A stretch of DNA of 30,523 bases from DSAD01 sp036825155 (GTDB lineage: Bacteria > Desulfobacterota > Desulfomonilia > UBA1062): assembly GCA_036825155.1 (NCBI GenBank), contig DAISYU010000034.1, positions 1 to 30,523 on the forward strand, in the 5' to 3' direction. Below, one piece after another: positions 29,290-30,523 of this stretch. Position 1 is the first letter of the stretch. Every line of letters begins with the position of its first letter. Both the position numbers and the translations under genes were made by a program. The notes under the pieces are model-generated. The model worked only from the letters and a program-made list of their open reading frames with translations, ran no database searches and had not been told where the DNA came from.

Positions 29290-30523
29290 ATGGCAGAAAA
29301 GCTAAATGTCACTATGGACAGACAGGAGCGGGACTATGTTCAGTACCTCTTCGGCAAACACATCTCAAGGGGCCAGGTGAGGTATCTCAGGTGCGCTCAT
29401 CTGGATGTGTATGAACGAGGGAGAAAGGGCTGTACATTCACCGATGCCGTAGGCGGACAGCGGTTCTATGACTGCTTCAGCTCGGCCGGCTGTTTCAACG
29501 TGGGCAGGGCAAACCCTAAGATCATGGATACCCTGCGCGATGCCCTGGACCGCTATGACATGGGTTCGGCCGGGATCATGTCCGAGGCCAAGGTGAACTT
29601 TGCCGTCAAGCTTGCATCGCTCTGCCCCGGGGATCTGAACAAGGTGGTGCTCTGTGCCACCGGTGCGGATGCCTGTGCCGGGGCCATCAAGCTCGCCAAG
29701 GGTGCTACGGGAAGGAACGATGTAATCACCATGAACAAGGCCTATCACGGACATGAAGGGTTCAGCCTCTCGGCAAACGGCAAGGACTACTACAAGGAGC
29801 TGTTCCTTCCCCTGATGCCGGGCTTTCACGTGGTGGACTTCAATGACCTGGAGGCGGTAAGGCGACTGGCAGGGCCGAATATCGCCGCTGTGGTACTTGA
29901 GCCCGTACAGGGTGAAGGGGGAATCCATGTCGCCACCAAGGAATACCTGCAGGGACTGCGGAAGATTTGTGACGAGCACGGCATGATGCTCATCTTCGAC
30001 GAGGTGCAGACGGGCTTCGGCCGCACCGGTACCCTGTGGGCCATGGAACAGTACGGGTTGATTCCCGACATTATGTTCACGGCCAAGTCCATCAGCGGAG
30101 GTCTCTACCCCAACGGGGCGGTGGTCTATCGGGAAATCGAGCCGCTGGTAAGCTATGTCGAGGCCAATCCCCTGTACCATACCTCACACAGTGGCGGAAC
30201 GGACCTGGGCTGCATCGTGTCGTCGGCAGTGCTGGATTATCTCGTGAAAAACAAGGTGTGGGAGAACGCGGCAGCAGTTGGCAAGCGTTTTAAGGAGGGG
30301 TTGAATGAAATATGGAAGGAGAATCCCGATTGCGTCAAGGAGGTGAGAGGCCTCGGCCTCATGATCGGCATCGAATACAAGTATGAATTTCTCGGAGCGC
30401 TCATGGCCGATTGCCTTGCCAGGCAGGGCGTCTGGGCGGCGTACTCGGGCAATGCCCCTCAGGTCATGCGGTTCCAGATCCCCATCACCGCAAGCCTGGA
30501 CGATGTTGAACACCTCCTGAGTC
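29290..30523 (+). CDS. Class III aminotransferase, 3' end outside window
   Basis: The frame is open for 411 codons from ATG 29290 to the window edge, so the C-terminus is missing (family length 420-460). It is a PLP-dependent class III aminotransferase of the ornithine/acetylornithine/4-aminobutyrate type: LCATGADACAGAIKLAK, AYHGHEGFS, VLEPVQGEGGI, LIFDEVQTGFGRTG and the PLP-binding Lys266 in FTAKSISGGLYPNG. Substrate cannot be told; the N-terminal region (SRGQVRYLR, then DAVGGQRFYDCFSSAG) matches none of the standard subtypes closely. A very strong GGGGGAGG ribosome binding site is four bases before the ATG. A promoter, palindrome and hairpin upstream suggest regulated expression. Confidence 0.92.
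   Translation, partial: MAEKLNVTMDRQERDYVQYLFGKHISRGQVRYLRCAHLDVYERGRKGCTFTDAVGGQRFYDCFSSAGCFNVGRANPKIMDTLRDALDRYDMGSAGIMSEAKVNFAVKLASLCPGDLNKVVLCATGADACAGAIKLAKGATGRNDVITMNKAYHGHEGFSLSANGKDYYKELFLPLMPGFHVVDFNDLEAVRRLAGPNIAAVVLEPVQGEGGIHVATKEYLQGLRKICDEHGMMLIFDEVQTGFGRTGTLWAMEQYGLIPDIMFTAKSISGGLYPNGAVVYREIEPLVSYVEANPLYHTSHSGGTDLGCIVSSAVLDYLVKNKVWENAAAVGKRFKEGLNEIWKENPDCVKEVRGLGLMIGIEYKYEFLGALMADCLARQGVWAAYSGNAPQVMRFQIPITASLDDVEHLLS

Noticed and set aside
1..30523. tRNA or rRNA genes
   Set aside because: No cloverleaf with TTCRANNC arm or rRNA signature was seen in the intergenic regions.

Overview
The window is about 30.5 kb of bacterial chromosome from a draft assembly: a run of exactly 100 N at 1071-1170 marks a scaffold join. 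By eye the base composition is moderate (around half G+C) over most of the window, and clearly more AT-rich left of the gap. The gene content is two PEP-CTERM surface proteins, a TonB/ExbBD system under cobalamin riboswitches, an FdhD homologue, an AmmeMemoRadiSam-type radical SAM enzyme, a B12-binding radical SAM enzyme, a short-chain acyl-CoA dehydrogenase and a six-helix chemoreceptor. This fits an anaerobic Gram-negative bacterium of the old Deltaproteobacteria (Desulfobacterota, perhaps a syntroph). That assignment is inference only, because no rRNA or other phylogenetic marker is present.

Layout. Left contig end (1-1070): a terminator, a sigma-54-type promoter and a PEP-CTERM gene with its own terminator. 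After the gap, 1231-10753 is all on the minus strand: a large degenerate-peptidase/beta-propeller/outer-membrane-barrel protein, fdhD, rlmB, a nitroreductase, a thiamine-diphosphate (TPP) enzyme, a B12-binding radical SAM protein and a YjbQ-family protein. From 11017 to 24034 everything is on the plus strand: a second PEP-CTERM gene, two consecutive cobalamin riboswitches, btuB-exbB-exbD-tonB, then a tightly overlapping run ilvD / AmrS-like radical SAM / 55-aa protein / M18 aminopeptidase / degenerate histidine kinase / Nudix hydrolase / polA. The right end alternates strands: acyl-CoA dehydrogenase (-), serC (+), chemoreceptor (-), and a class III aminotransferase (+) cut by the window edge.

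How the genes fit together. The clearest functional unit is the B12 uptake operon. Riboswitch 1 ends in a strong intrinsic terminator. Riboswitch 2 lies next to the btuB ribosome binding site with no terminator. The operon appears to carry its own dedicated energiser (ExbB, ExbD, TonB). The cobalamin-binding radical SAM enzyme at 8564-10078 is a possible consumer. The seven-gene ilvD-polA run shares stop/start overlaps at every junction but joins unrelated functions. Both PEP-CTERM genes have a GG-N10-GC element upstream, matching the known link between exosortase substrates and sigma-54 control; no exosortase is in the window.

No single complete new system is visible. The best leads are the tandem riboswitches, a 31-bp phased repeat array directly after polA, several proteins that keep their fold but have lost key residues (FdhD, gluzincin domain, kinase, YjbQ, Pol I proofreading domain), and promoter/operator-like structures before the TPP enzyme and the aminotransferase.
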